From positions 21,652,201 through 21,716,200 of the forward strand of contig OZ005603.1 of assembly GCA_963930655.1 (NCBI GenBank): DNA of 64,000 nt. Reading direction: 5' to 3'. Below the pieces are notes generated by a model, which was given only the letters and a program-made list of their open reading frames with translations, ran no database searches and was not told the origin of the DNA. The position numbers and the translations under genes are program-made. Position 1 is the first letter of the stretch. Each line of letters opens with the position of its first letter. Origin of the DNA: Myrica gale (Eukaryota; Streptophyta; Magnoliopsida; Fagales; Myricaceae). Positions 35,331 to 48,417 of the stretch are shown one piece after another.

Positions 35331-36096
35331 GCTTGACCGTATGTAAGGTCTCCAAGGGAAATAGGGGACAGTTCCGATGGGAACAGCACAACCCTGACTT
35401 CAGGGGGTTAAATGGAGCGAATAAGTCCACAAGTATGAATAAGAGATTTTCAAGGGCCAAGGGCCAATTTCAAGTACAAGTTATGAAAGAAATATTTTTA
35501 AGGGCCTGGGGCCAATTTCGAGATTCGAAATGCATTTGAAAAGGCCAAGAGTGGCAAGAGATTTTAGTGCATGGCATGTGCATCACGGAGCATGCATATG
35601 CATCATGGTTTTTATGCACTATCTCATGACTCACAGTTATGCATTTCTTTTCTTAACTCTACAGTGTATTGAAGCAAGTAAGTTTTTAAAGTCATGTTTA
35701 TCAAAGCTCATGTTTCAAATTGTTGTTCCTTACTGAGTCTTTCGACTCATAGTTTTTAAATTGTATCATTCCAGATCCACAAGATAACTGGGGAGCAGAG
35801 GAGTATCTAACGTAGAAATCCTGGAAGTTTGGAAATTGGAGCCGGAGTTGGTGAACTCCGAGGTAGCACTAGTGAGTGCTGGTTTTGATTGAGTGGCAGT
35901 ATGTTGCCCTAGTACGTTTTGTATAAGTTGCAAACAAGATGCAATGTAAAGACCTTTCTAAATTATAATTCGTATACCGAGGAGTTATGTTCATCGAGCT
36001 TGTATCTCAGCCAACATGTGGATCCTGAGTGAGCCATCCTATGTGTATAAAAAAAAAAGTTTTCGCTGTAAGAGTTATTGTAAGCGTTGGAGTGTT

Positions 36097-39000
36097 CTGG
36101 AAACGTGACAGCCGCGAGCTATTCTCTGGATAGCTCCAGCGTTCTTACTTATTTGCTTACGTGCTTACGGCGGAAACATACAAGATCGTGAGGGATTTGA
36201 GCTAAATCGTACATAATCAGGGTTCTCATTAAGTTTTCATACAAAACATATATAATATTTAGAATTCAACTAGTGACGGATCTCATCGATCAGGTCACCA
36301 TAATCAAAATAAGAATAACATCTGGGTCCTTCTAAGTCAGGTAGTCCTCCTGACTCTCTTCACCTGTGGCATCTGGAATGACACAATTGTTAAAAACGTG
36401 AGTCAAAAAGACTCAGTAAGGGAAAGACATAACTTTGAAACATGCTCTTGACTTATGCTTGCTTAATCATGAAAGAAGAGAACTTGATAAGTGATGTACA
36501 TGCATGTCATGGATATGCACATGCTCTTACTTAAATTCGGCGGCCCTTGAAAATTACTTATTCATACTTGTGTCACTTTTGGCCTTTCACAACCATTTCA
36601 TTTCTTTTACCTGTGGGCTCGCTCCATTTAACCCCTGAAGTCAGGGTTGTGCATTCCCTTGGGAACCGTCTCCGATTTCCCTTGGAGACCTTACATACGG
36701 TCAAGTTAGCGCACCTTCTCTCATTTATCCTTCAGTGGCTAGACATGACCCTTGGAGGCACCACACCTTCTCAATGTCCTTCAGTGTGGTTTGCACAGCC
36801 TCGTGGATTCACCCATCCTTCTCACATTTGTCCTTCGGTATGGGAGTCCATCTTGATGGTACGGTACCGACCAGTGCCCCTTAACTTAACTTATCGTTTC
36901 ATAAAACATTCCATAATTTTCCATAAAATCATTGCATTAATATTCTCTTTAGAAAAATTCATGCAATGCACATGTCGTGTCATGCTTGATCAAAATCTCA
37001 TGCTTGTTCATGAAATGATGCAGTGTGTCATTCCAGTTTTGAAAAGAACCACTTACTGTCCACTTACAGTATCCACTTACTCTTGGTCCTCCTTGGTAGT
37101 GTATAAAACACGTAGATCGCCTACAAGCGATTCAAATATTTCTTAGACTTTAAGAAATAGCACGTAATTATTAAATATATATATATATATATATACATAT
37201 ATCGCTGAAATTCTTTTAATCATTTAAAGTATTTTATTTACTCTTCTAATAATATCTAAACTTAGGTTATTTAATCAATCTCTATTACGATGTATTTATG
37301 TGCCTATTTACGATTAGGGTTAATCAACAATTAATAGATTTGGGATTAAACCTAAGTCTCCCATTAGTTAATGAACTACATTAAACCTTACATCAAACTA
37401 TTAATAACTTAATCACACTTAAATCTTGAATTGGACCTTAAACCTCAATTAATCCCGAGTACTAACCCTAACTAGGGTTTCGAATATTTTTATTGCATGA
37501 TCATGGTTCTTCAACATTTATTCCAATTAGCCTTATCCCCAATTTCAATTATCCAATACAACAATTATAAACCGATTATCAAACTTACTCTTAGGGTTTC
37601 ATTCCTTTATGACATTCGGCCAACTCTTGTTTTGTGCATCCCTTAATCACAACATTAACTCCAAGGGTGATCCCATCCTCCATTCAATTAATTTCACAAC
37701 CTAGGATCTAAGAATCAAACACAAACATAAGAGATCAAGCACTAACCTATTCGGCCAGCACACTCATTTTCCAAATAGTCAAGTTTTCTTTTGTTTCTTT
37801 CAACTTGCATGCATCCTTTACACTTCATAATTATCTACTATACATTAGGCCAATAATCTAGCATATAACAAGACCAATGACCAGATCCAATTATGCACAA
37901 AATAAATCTTGGAACCCTAGGTATACTATATTCGGCCTTACCTCATAATACCACCTTTTATACTTAGAAAATTTATACATACATACTTTGCACTCTACAA
38001 TCCATCTTAGCATGTATTTACTTCATATCTTCATCATTAATATCCACATGACCAGATCTATACTTTAGACACATCAACAGCCCTAGATCTAAGGAAATAT
38101 CCAACTTTCATCCAACAAAACATAACCTAGGTTAGATCTAACTTCATCTAATATACATTGTCTATTCCTTACATTTTTCCAACATTCAATCTTAGATCTA
38201 AAGCATGTATGTCCAGATCTAACACTTGCACATAACCATGTTCAAAATCCAACTAAAATAGAACATAAAAACCCAAGATCCAACCACATAAGGTTCGGCC
38301 AACAAGGGAGATGTGAGATCCATATTTTTACCTTGTTGTTCCTTCTTCTTTCCCTTTGATCCTTTGAAAGCTTCTCCTCCCTTTCACCTACTAAGCAACC
38401 TAATGCTCTTAATCATTCAGATCTCACCATATCCAAGCATAACAACTCAAACCCTAAGATCTATACACAAGAGAGTTTGACCATCAAGAGGAAAACAAGA
38501 TCCAGTTTTTACCTTAGTGCTTCTTTGTTTTCCTTTTCTCTTTTTCCCTTGCACAACACCTCTTGACTTCACCTTCTTCTTCTTTCTTGTCCTCCTTCTT
38601 CCCCTACACGAAATTCTCTTGACAGTAGCTCAACCTCAGCCTTTTGGGTTCAAGAGTTTCGGTTCTCCCTTGGTTCCTCTCCTTTCTCTCTTTTGGTGTT
38701 CGGTTTCTCCCTTCCCTTTGGTGTTCGGTTTCTCACTTCTAAGCTATGTGATGCACAACCAAAAAGCTCCAAATGAGTGTGTATAAGGGCTTTGCGTAAA
38801 AGGCCTCTCACAAAGAACAAATTGGAATGCATTTGGACAAGAAATCCGGCCATGACATCTTTTCCTCTTCCATGTCATTTTTCAGCTTTTTCATCTCTTG
38901 TCTCCCACTTGTCTCTCTTGCCTTTCTAGTATAACAACTTATCATGTCACAATTTCAACTTCTCTTGTCCTTCATGTGTGTCTCTCCCCCACCACATAAA

Positions 39001-39779
39001 TCCAACTTTTATTTAAAGACTTGTTCCACCATTTGGTTTATTTGGTTGAATTCCAACTACCTAGTTTACTATCCTAATCTAGTTGCTTAAGAAACTTAAG
39101 TAAGATTAGTTCCATTAATCTAACTTTCTAAATCTAATTTGCATGGCCCATTGGGCAGTCCATTAAGCCCTTAATTCAAGGCCCATCATCATCTCCTAAA
39201 GCCCAATTCATAAGTCTAAGGGCTTAGGCCCAATGTCCAACTCTCTTAAGGCCCAATAACACCATTTCAAGGCCCATTGCCATGGGCTTCATGGCAATCC
39301 AATATCATGCTTTCCAAAGCCCATCTCCATGATTATTTTGGCAGCCCATTAGCATGCCATTATAGGCCCAATATACACCAAATGTTATAAGCCTCATGGT
39401 AGCCCAACATCACACTTCAAGGGCCCATCATCACATGTACTTGGGCAGCCCATATGTCATAACTTCAAGGCCCAATTACATCCAATAACCGGCCATAAAT
39501 GGGTAGCCCAATGTCAGCCCATTATTGAGGTTTCTAAGCCCAACATGCAAGTCTTAATACTCCAAAATCATTCATAAGAAAATCCTTCAAAATTTAAAAT
39601 CAAGAATATTGACGGAAAATATACAATTAATCTAGCAACATGCAATTGGTTACTATAAAATTTAAAATCCCATCCATAGCATCATAGCATCACATTTTAG
39701 AAATTCAAAATAATTACACATACATTTTCTTAACATAAAATCATGCCTTGGCCAAGCAAGGTTTCTTCGGGGTCTTACA
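36097..39779 (-). repeat. 3' LTR of the Tekay-type element
   Basis: It matches the solo LTR at 5950-9559 along its length. It carries the dyad (36399-36415), repeat units (36700-36850), an AT microsatellite (about 37167-37195), two successive CT-rich/donor modules (about 38334 and 38514, suggesting an internal tandem duplication) and a TGGGCY array (39140-39520). It ends GGGGTCTTACA on the plus strand. Confidence 0.9.
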
Positions 39780-39792
39780 TCCTCCCCTCCTT
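39780..39792 (-). other. Polypurine tract of the Tekay-type element
   Basis: TCCTCCCCTCCTT on the plus strand is AAGGAGGGGAGGA on the minus strand, directly next to the 3' LTR start (TGTAAGACCCC). Confidence 0.85.
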
Positions 39793-40255
39793 ATAAAAAT
39801 TCCGTCCTCGGAATTCGATTACCATCGCCAATAATTTTGGCCTGACTGGGAGTGTGATGGGTGAGGGGGAGCACTCGTGCTCACCTCACTACTAATGTCT
39901 CCTTGAAACCTCAGTCTCACGTGGTGCATGAGTCGGAGCCACATGGCTTCTCGACGGTCTCGACCAACCCTGAGGTCTAGGGTTGACTCGGAACAAACTG
40001 CGGTACTCTCGTGTTGTCATCCTTCTCTGAGAAGGCATGCCCGAATGCTGGGAACGTGGGGGTCGACTACTCGGTGGCATCTGACATCATAAATAAACGA
40101 TCAGTCTCAACTTTTCAACCACAAATTCACAAATATATAATTATCAATGGCAGCAATATCAGAAGACAACCAATCATAATTAATTAATCACGGCAAACAA
40201 AGATCAATTAAGCAGACAATAACATTTTACTCGAAGTAAAATAGGGGATCATGTT
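39793..40255. other. Non-coding 3' part of the Tekay-type internal region
   Basis: About 0.46 kb lies between the end of pol and the polypurine tract. A short arginine/serine-rich frame (39892-40080, minus) has no recognisable domain. Nothing else is seen. Confidence 0.6.
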
Positions 40256-43200
40256 TCAGGTTTGTTCATCCCGCAGTTGCGGGTATTTCTCGTACATCTC
40301 GCTCTCTAGCTCCCACGATGCTTCCCCTAGCCCATGGTTTTTCCATAAAACTTTTACAAGCGTTATGGCCTTCGTTCGCAGCTGTTGCACCTTCCTATCG
40401 AGGATTCGCACCGGCTCCTCCGTATATGTAAGGTTCTCCCTAATCTGCAAAGGCTCATGTTCTAAAACATGGGTAGGGTCAGATACATACTTACGCAAGA
40501 GCGAGACATGGAAAACGTCATGGACCCTCGATAGACTAGGCGGTAAGGCCAATCTGTACGCTACCGGTCCAACTCGCTCTAGTATCTCGAAAGGTCCTAC
40601 GTATCTGGGTTGGAGCTTTCCTTTCTTCCCGAACCGCATGATACCCTTCTTCGAGGAAATCTTCAAGAATACCCTGTCTCCCGCTTCGAATGCTAATTCT
40701 CTTCGTCTGGTGTCTGCGTAGCTCTTCTGCCGACTCTGGGCCATTTTGAGTCTGTCTGTAATCACTTGGATCGTCTCCTTTGTCTTCGAGATTATTTCTG
40801 GCCCCAAGACTCTCCCTTCTCCTACCTCATCCCAAAACAATGGTGATCGGCACCTCCTTCCATACAAAACTTCATACGGTGCCATGCCGATGCTCGATTG
40901 GAAGCTATTATTGTACGCGAACTCTGCTAAGGGCAAATACAGAGCCCAACTTCCCTTAAAGTCTATGACGCAAGCTCGCAGCATATCCTCTAGGATTTGA
41001 ATCGTCCTTTCGGATTGTCCGTCCGTTTGTGGGTGAAATGCGGTACTGAAATTTAGTCGCGTGCCTAGGGCTTCTTGTAACCGCTTCCAAAATCGAGAAG
41101 TGAACCTCGGATCTCTATCCGATACTATACTCTTCGGCACCCCGTGTAACCTCACAATCTCCTGCAAGTACACTTCGGCTAACTTTTCGGGGGTGTACTT
41201 CACTCTGATCGGCAAAAAGTGGGCTGACTTTGTCAACCGGTCCACTATTACCCAGACGGCATCGTAACCTGCCGTTGTTCGGGGCAACCCCATCACAAAA
41301 TTCATAGCAATTCCTTCCCATTTCCATTCGGGAATCTCTAGAGGCTTCAATGTCCCTGCTGGCCTCTGGTGTTCTGCTTTCACTCTCTGACAAGTCAGAC
41401 ATCTAGCGACATACTCCGCAATCTCCCTCTTCATGTTCGGCCACCAATAGACTTTCTTGATGTCCTGATACATCTTCGTTCCTCTAGGGTGGATAGTATA
41501 GGGCGTAGTATGCGCCTCTGTCAAGATCAACTCTTTGATTTCCCAATTACCGGGAATACAAATTCTATTCCGGTACCTCAGTACTCCATCTCTATCCCCA
41601 AAATCGGGATCATTATTTTTTCCAATCCTCACTATCACCGCATCGCTCTTCTGGGCTTCGCAAATTCGCTCCTCCAGCGATGGTTGCAATGAAAGCCCTG
41701 CGATGGAAACATACCGATCTGTTAACACGAGCGTGATATCCTCTCTTTTTAGATCCTCCATGATCTCCTTCGCCACTACCTCCACGACACTTGTTTCAAC
41801 CGACATCCGGCTTAGGGCATCTGCCACCACGTTAGCTTTTCCAAGATGATAGCTAATGGTGCAATCATAGTCCTTAATCAACTCCAACCAGCGTCGTTGC
41901 CTCATATTCAACTACTTTTGAGTGTTGAAGTACTCGAGGCTCTTGTGATCCGTAAATATTTCGCATTTGACTCCGTAGAGATAGTGCCTCCATATTTTCA
42001 GGGCATGCACGACTGCAGCTAACTCCAAGTCGTGAGTGGGGTAATTCACCTCGTGGGGTCTCAATTGCCTCGACGCATAGGCTATGACCCTCTTGTCCTG
42101 CATCAACACACACCCAAGACCTTGCTTGGAGGCGTCCGTATAAATCTCGTATTCCCCATGCTCTGAGGGCAATGCTAACACCGGAGCAGTAACTAGATGA
42201 GCCTTTAACGTCTGAAAACTTTGCTCACACTCGTCTGTCCAGTCGAACTTAACGTTCTTCTTGGTCAACGAGGTCATTGGTATGGCTATCTTTGAGAATC
42301 CCTTAATAAATCTTCGGTAGTACCCTGCTAACCCCAGGAAACTCCTTATCTCCTTGACATTTGTAGGCCTAGGCCATTTGAATACCGCATCAACCTTTCC
42401 GGGATCTACAGTAATCCCTTCACCCGACACCACATGCCCTAAAAATCGGACTTGCTGCAACCAAAACTCGCACTTGGAGAACTTAGCATACAACTTCTTC
42501 TCCCTCAGGATCTGTAAAACAATCCTGAGGTGCTCCTCATGCTCCTTCTGGTTCCGAGAATAAATCAGGATATCATCTATGAACACCACTACAAACTTAT
42601 CTAGGAACTCCCTGAATACTCTGTTCATCAAGTCCATGAATGCGGCCGGGGCATTAGTTAACCCAAATGGCATTACCAAAAATTCATAGTGACCATATCG
42701 GGTTCGAAAGGCCGTCTTAGATATATCTCCCTCCTTTACTTTCAATTGGTGATAACCTGACTTCAAATCAATCCTTGAAAATATTTGTGCCCCCTGCAAT
42801 TGATCGAACAAATCGTCAATGCGAGGTAACGGGTACCTATTCTTCACTGTCACCTTATTCAGCTCCCTATAGTCAATGCACATCCGGAGACTCCCGTCCT
42901 TCTTCTTTACAAATAGGATCGGTGCTCCCCACGGTGACACACTCGGCCTTATAAATCCCTTCTCTAAGAGATCTTCTAATTGGACTTTCAGCTCCTTCAG
43001 CTCTGCTGGAGCCATTCGGTAAGGCACCTTGGAAATTGGGACTGCCCCAGATTCCAATTCAATACCGAACTCCACCTCCCTATCTGGTGGTAACCCCGGT
43101 AATTCTTCCGGAAATATGTCCGGAAATTCACTCACTATTGGGGTTTGATCAAACGCAGGAACTTCATTCTGCGTACCATTCTGTGTATCACTTGCCCAGA

Positions 43201-44731
43201 CTAAAATTCCCTCATGCCCTCCTTGCAACAATCTCTTAGCTTGCAGGGCCGAGACAATTGCTGGCCTTCGTTCCATTTTCCTCATACCGGTAAAACAACA
43301 CTACGGTCTTCCCTCCTTTTGGAACAAGACCTTCTTCTCATAGCACCGAATATTGGCACCATGCTTTGACAACCAATCCATACCGAGGATGATATCGAAT
43401 CCTCCCATCTCCATAACTATCAAATCGGCCAACATGACTTGCCCTTCTACCCCTATCGGATAGTCCTTTACCATCCGGCTACATTCGACTCTTCCCCCGG
43501 CGGGCGTCGACACAAGGACATCGCAATCTAATTGCTCACTAGGTAAGGCGTGTGTCTTGCAATATGATGATGAAATGAATGAATGCGTGGCCCCCGAATC
43601 AAACAGAACTAGAGCTTCCCCCTGGGGCAAAGGCAACTTACCTGCCACTACTAGGTTCTGGTTCTCCGCATCCTCCGGAGTCATTGCATATAACCTCGCC
43701 TGCGTTGGGCCTCCTTGCCTCCTTGCTTCGTTCTGCTGCGGGGGTCGGGGTGCTTGGTTTGAATTGCCTGCACTCCTACAGTCTCTGGCAATGTGACCAG
43801 GCTTCCCGCATTTAAAACATAAGCCTTGCCTGCATTCCCCTGGATGTCTCCTGTTACACTTGTTACACAGAGGAAATTGGTTCCCTCCCGCATTCTGAGC
43901 TCCACTAGGCCTCTGGTTCGCCCTCTGGGTCGGCCTCTGTGGCTGCCTCTGTGATGACTCGGGCCTACTACTCTTCCAGGGCATCTGCGGAGGGGTTGGG
44001 TTGAAAGGAGTCTTCCTCTTCTGCTGGTCATGATAGGCTGTTATCCTCTGCAGTCCTCTTTCCACTATCACCGCTCGTTCTATTACCTCGGCCAGGGTGT
44101 TAAGGTTATGGCTATACACCCTGTCATAGACCCGTGGGTGTAGCCCTTCTTCAAACTTTCGGGCCTTCCTTTCTTCATCTGGTACTAAGTATGGGGCAAA
44201 TCGTACCAATTCCGTGAATCGGCCTGCGTACTGCTCCACCGTCATGGCTCCTTGGGTTAGGGTAGAAAACTCCCTTGCTTTTGCTTCGCGGGTCGTTTTT
44301 GGGAAATATCGGTCTAGAAATTCTTGCTGGAACCTTTCCCAGGTTATGGGTTGTTCCCCCAGCTCCTGACCCAGCAACACCTTCTCGGACTGCCACCATC
44401 TTTTGGCATCCCCTTGCAGCTTGAAGGTAACGTAACTTAACTTCTAGGCGTTGGTACACCCCAGAACCTCAAGCAATTCCTTCATCTCCACCGGCCAATT
44501 TTCTGCAAGTATGGCATCCCCTTTACCATTGTACGTTGGCGGATGCTGGCGGTTAAATTGATCAAAGGTACACCCCTCAGGGCGTCCTCGGGCCCCTTCA
44601 ACATGGGTACCCGGCTGCACCTGCTCGGCAATGACTTGAGCCATGTGCCTTAACACTTCCTCGGTGGTGATACCCGGAGCCTCGGGCTCTTGACTTCTCG
44701 TTGGTCTTCTAGGTGCCATCCTGCACTTCAA
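40256..44731 (-). pseudogene. gag-pol region of the Tekay-type Ty3 element
   Basis: Read on the minus strand in the usual Ty3 order: gag (about 44731-43700) with a CCHC knuckle CFKCGKPGHIARDC (about 43800); protease with LFDSGATHSFIS (about 43600); reverse transcriptase (about 43050-42450) with [15 protein letters not shown] and the FIDD catalytic box; RNase H (about 42200-41850); integrase with a HHCC finger (CLTCQRVK) and catalytic core (about 41550-40900); integrase C-terminus with the HDVFHVSLL motif; and a short chromodomain-like end (VLWKN, ASWE) at about 40350-40260. The order and the chromodomain place it in the Tekay/Del chromoviruses. It is recent but carries a few breaks, so it is treated as non-functional. 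It acted in cytoplasmic particles and targeted chromatin through its chromodomain. Confidence 0.9.
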
Positions 44732-44860
44732 GGTTATTGTTTAGCTTAGAACAGCTCAACCTCAAAATTCCATATCCTAATTGACCCTAAACGTACATCT
44801 CATGCTTTAAGGTTTAGGGTTCTAACTCGTTCCCTATGTTTCACGGCTCTACCCTCAGAC

Positions 44861-44872
44861 CTCTGATACCAA
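44861..44872 (-). other. Primer binding site (initiator Met-tRNA)
   Basis: TTGGTATCAGAG on the minus strand lies a few bases inside the 5' LTR end (GGGGCGTGACA). It matches the 3' end complement of plant initiator methionine tRNA, the usual primer of this clade. Confidence 0.85.
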
Positions 44873-44878
44873 CTTAAC

Positions 44879-45573
44879 TGTCACGCCCCGAACGACACCC
44901 CGCAGGAAACGTGACAGTCGCAAGCTATTCTCCGGATAGCTCCAGCGTTCTTACTTACTTGCTTCGTGCTTACGGCGGAAACATACAAGATCGCGAGGGA
45001 TTTGAGCTAAATCGTACATAATCAGGGTTCTCATTAAGTTTTCATACAAAACATATATAATATTTAGAATTCAACTAGTGACGGATCTCATCGATCAGGT
45101 CACCATAATCAAAATAAGAATAACATCTGGGTCCTTCTAAGTCAGGTAGTCCTCCTGACTCTCTTCACCTGTGGCATCTGGAATGACACAATTGTTAAAA
45201 ACGTGAGTCAAAAAGACTCAGTAAGGGAAAGACATAACTTTGAAACATGCTCTTGTCATGCAAGTCTTAATACATCCAATAACCGGCCATAAATGGGTAG
45301 CCCAATGTCAGCCCATTATTGAGGTTTCTAAGCCCAACATGCAAGTCTTAATACTCCAAAATCATTCATAAGAAAATCCTTCAAAATTTAAAATCAAGAA
45401 TATTGATGGAAAATATACAATTAATCTAGCAACATGCAATTGGTTACTATAAAATTTAAAATCCCATCCATAGCATCATAGCATCACATTTTAGAAATTC
45501 AAAATAATTACACATACATTTTCTTAACATAAAATCATGCCTTGGCCAAGCAAGGTTTCTTCGGGGTCTTACA
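44879..45573 (-). repeat. 5' LTR of the Tekay-type element, shortened
   Basis: It starts TGTCACGCCCC and ends GGGGTCTTACA on the plus strand. It retains both ends and the dyad (45204-45220), but is only 0.7 kb against 3.7 kb for its partner, so it lacks the leader and repeat block and most of the TGGGCY array. Confidence 0.9.
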
Positions 45574-46157
45574 AAGTGTCCTATTTTGAGAGGCGAGCTG
45601 ATGTTATCTATGGCGAGAGGATGTGTTATAGATCTTCTCGTGTACGTCTTTCTGACTCTTCGGTCTGAGGCGAAGATCACTTTTACTTGAGCGTTGTCGT
45701 ACAGTCTTCTTCAGACATTGTTCCTCCCTAGTGTGGACTTCATGGATGGTCCAGACGAGGAAAGGCAGCCGCCTATCGGTCCCATCTGTCGGACCACTTT
45801 GATCCATTCCGAGGCTCTGCTTAGGAGGCAACAGTTGCAGGCTCCTGCTCCCGAACAGCAGTAGCAAGTGGAGGAGCCCCCTCGTCGTGCTCATCAGGAG
45901 CGACCTACCTGGGCCAATGCTTGGATGGCGGACCTGAAGGGGATAGTTGAGGCTGGTATATCGTCGATGCATTAGTTGTGCGTCGACTTGGGGACCTATG
46001 TCACTTCTATCGAGACTCAGATGATGGGATTGCAGTCATTCCTCACTACCACTTTGGGCACCTTACGTGTGATGTCGATGAGGTTGGGCGCCATTGACGA
46101 TCAACTCGGGAAGATGAGCGAGTCCACGGGGGAAGGATCCAGTCTGCAGCATGATTA
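45574..46157 (+). pseudogene. PF20167-type transposon protein, C-terminal part
   Basis: The plus strand resumes the frame left at 31554: text around FERRADVIYGERMCYRSS, then a Q/P-rich stretch (45825-45905), RPTWANAWMADLK, and a heptad-like tail (46000-46130: SIETQMMGLQSFL, MSMRLGAIDDQLGK) ending at TAG 46156-46158. A glutamine-rich linker plus a coiled-coil C-terminus is usual in this family. Frame breaks are present. It is followed by AT-rich DNA. Confidence 0.55.
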
Positions 46158-48417
46158 GGACTTTCTTCTTATTTTTATCTCACATTTGGTTTTTTGGACA
46201 TTTGTTATCATATTTATGTTTGTTGTAGATATTTAGTTTGGGTTTGTATTTTGAAAATTTACGTTGATTTTGTTTTATGATAGTTATGTTGGGTTTTAGT
46301 CACAATCAATATTTTGATGATAACAATAGAAGTAATTGAGATGTGAAGCAAAACGGATCTAAAATGAGCACGGAGCGATCAAGCAACATCATCTTCAATG
46401 GAAGTGCTCTTAAAGTGAAGACTCAAGATGCTAGGGTAATCTTTGTAACTCTAAGACTTCATCTTTAACAAGGATTTCAATCACACACATGCTTATGTCT
46501 TCAAAACTTGCATAAACCATTTTAACGTTTGTTGAAAGATTAAAACCTTTTTAATAGCTTCAAAATATCCCAAATATACTCTCAAACCTTTTTATATACT
46601 TATGAGAAGTTAGAGTTTAAAATTGGCTATCTTAAGTGGGTCAAAATCGAGTTTTTAAATTAACCGGATTATGCTTAAGTTGAGAAGGTCGACCGGCTCA
46701 ATGAAGCGGACGACCGGACCTACGACCGCTTGGTGTAGCGGTCGACCGATAGCTTTTAATACACAGACGTCAAGCTTCTGCAAAATAACCATTGTGTAAC
46801 AGTAACTTGAAGCGATCGACCAGTTCAAGTACAGGTCGACCGGTTACATTTAATAGAGAGTCATTAAGCTTCTGACAATATGACCGTTGGACAACGGTAA
46901 ACTTGAAGCGGCCGACCGGTTCATGTAGCGGTCGACCGACTCATTTTAACAGATCACTCTAACGACTATTTTCCTCTTGAGACCTATATAAAGTCATTCC
47001 CACGCCTTTGGAAATTAACTCAATCATCCAAAATCATTTTACAAAGGCCAAGAGTGATAAAAAAAACCTTTCAATCCTTATTTAAATATCATTCACACAT
47101 AATCTTCATTTTCACTCCTTGTTATTGTGTGAAGCCTAAGAGCCAGTTATTTCTCATTGTAATATCTACTCCATCAAGGGAGTTTTAGAGGAAAATTTTA
47201 TTCAACCATTCACATTACTAAGAGAGTGATTCTCTTGTATCCTTTCGGTGAGGTTTGTTTATCGAAAGAAGGAGTTTGGAGAGGTTAGTTCTCAAACTCG
47301 TTCTTGAGGCTTGAAGAGGGTTTTCTCAAGCTCAAGTGTGAGACCTCGACTTAGACTAGTAGCATCTAGCAGTTCTTAATAGTATTCTTATCATAAATTA
47401 GACACATTTTTATGGCCTAGTTTTCTTCTGACCAACTAGGACCTCAATATTTTAAAGAGTTGCTTGGCTCTGTGTGCAATCGACAGTTAGGACATGTGAA
47501 GGATAATGTAGACATAACACTACATGGCATAGGTTTTTGGTCCTTAAGAGATACTAGAAGCATATAGGATGATTTGTGAAATGATTTACGGGGGAATTAA
47601 AAAATTTGCTTAACTAGGTTGAAACTAGTCTATGTTAGCTTAATTCTTGATAACAGTGTGTTTAAAGATTTTTCTTATATATAAAAATATCTTGTATTGA
47701 TGTGAAATTTTGAGGTTTGAAATCAACTATTATTGGAGGTCTCCAGTTAAAATTTCGTTTCATTTGGAACTAAGATGAATTAGTTATGAATTTTTGAAAT
47801 TTTGTTCAAAAACTAAGTTTTGCCTAAAAACGGGTCTGTTCTAAATCAAAGTGAATTGGTCTTATTTTCTGACCCTTGTATTGTTTTTATGGGTTTAATA
47901 TCTTGTATTTTGGCTAACCTTTGGGTTTGGATAGACCCTGATTTTCACTATGTAGTTAAGCCTTCTTCATAATTATTTATTATGTGTGAGATATTGATAT
48001 GACGAATATTTGGAAAAGTATGGTTGACTTATTTTATTATTCAAAGGAAAATTTTTAGTACCTCTTTGTGCATTTTAATTATAAAATTGAGTACTATGTG
48101 ACTTGTGATTTTCTATATTGTAATTTGATCATGTGAAATTAAATATTGCTAAGACTTTGACTCTTAGAAGTGTGAGTGTGCTGGTAATAAAGAACAAAGA
48201 GAGAAATTCAAGTGAGTTGAAGAGTATAACGTGAAAAGCAAAGAGAAAAGAAAGAAAGACAAAAAAGGAGAAAAGTCAAAAGGCAAGATGTAGCCAATAG
48301 GAATCAAGGCTTTTTCTTTATTCCCCCTTGTACTTGATTTAGACTAGATTCATTCACTTCACTCTTTTATTTCACACCACTCACTCAGCCACACACATCC
48401 AAGTCGCACAAAGAGAG

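Larger units (their letters stand above)
31555..36096 (+). mobile_element. Large LTR (4.5 kb), plus orientation, abutting a reverse Tekay-type element
   Basis: It starts TGTGAGACCCCG after CACAC. In order it contains a TGGGCY array (31785-32290), a GA-rich leader ending ACAAG|GTAAAG (32750), a repeat block (35086-35330), the CAAGGGAAATAGGGGACAG block and the dyad (35734-35749). It is the same family as the LTRs at 5950 and 36097 but opposite in direction. It runs directly into the reverse LTR at 36097, so no target duplication can be read. No coding content. Confidence 0.82.
36097..45573 (-). mobile_element. Ty3 chromovirus of Tekay/Del type, with coding region
   Basis: On the minus strand the element runs from 45573 to 36097. 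The 5' LTR is 45573-44879 (a shortened form, 0.7 kb), the primer site is next to it, the gag-pol region is about 44731-40256, a polypurine tract is at 39792-39780, and the 3' LTR is 39779-36097 (3.7 kb). Where the two LTRs can be aligned (about 670 bp) I count about seven differences, roughly 1%, mostly C/T. That implies a young insertion, well under a few million years for usual plant rates. No target duplication is visible because the left end abuts another LTR. It is broken, with only a few breaks in the coding part. Confidence 0.92.

Noticed and set aside
31555-45573. One giant element with TGTGAGACCCC at the left and GGGGTCTTACA at the right as its termini
   Set aside because: The two ends are the same LTR end in opposite directions, not direct repeats, and the flanks do not form a target duplication. 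Two abutting elements explain it better.
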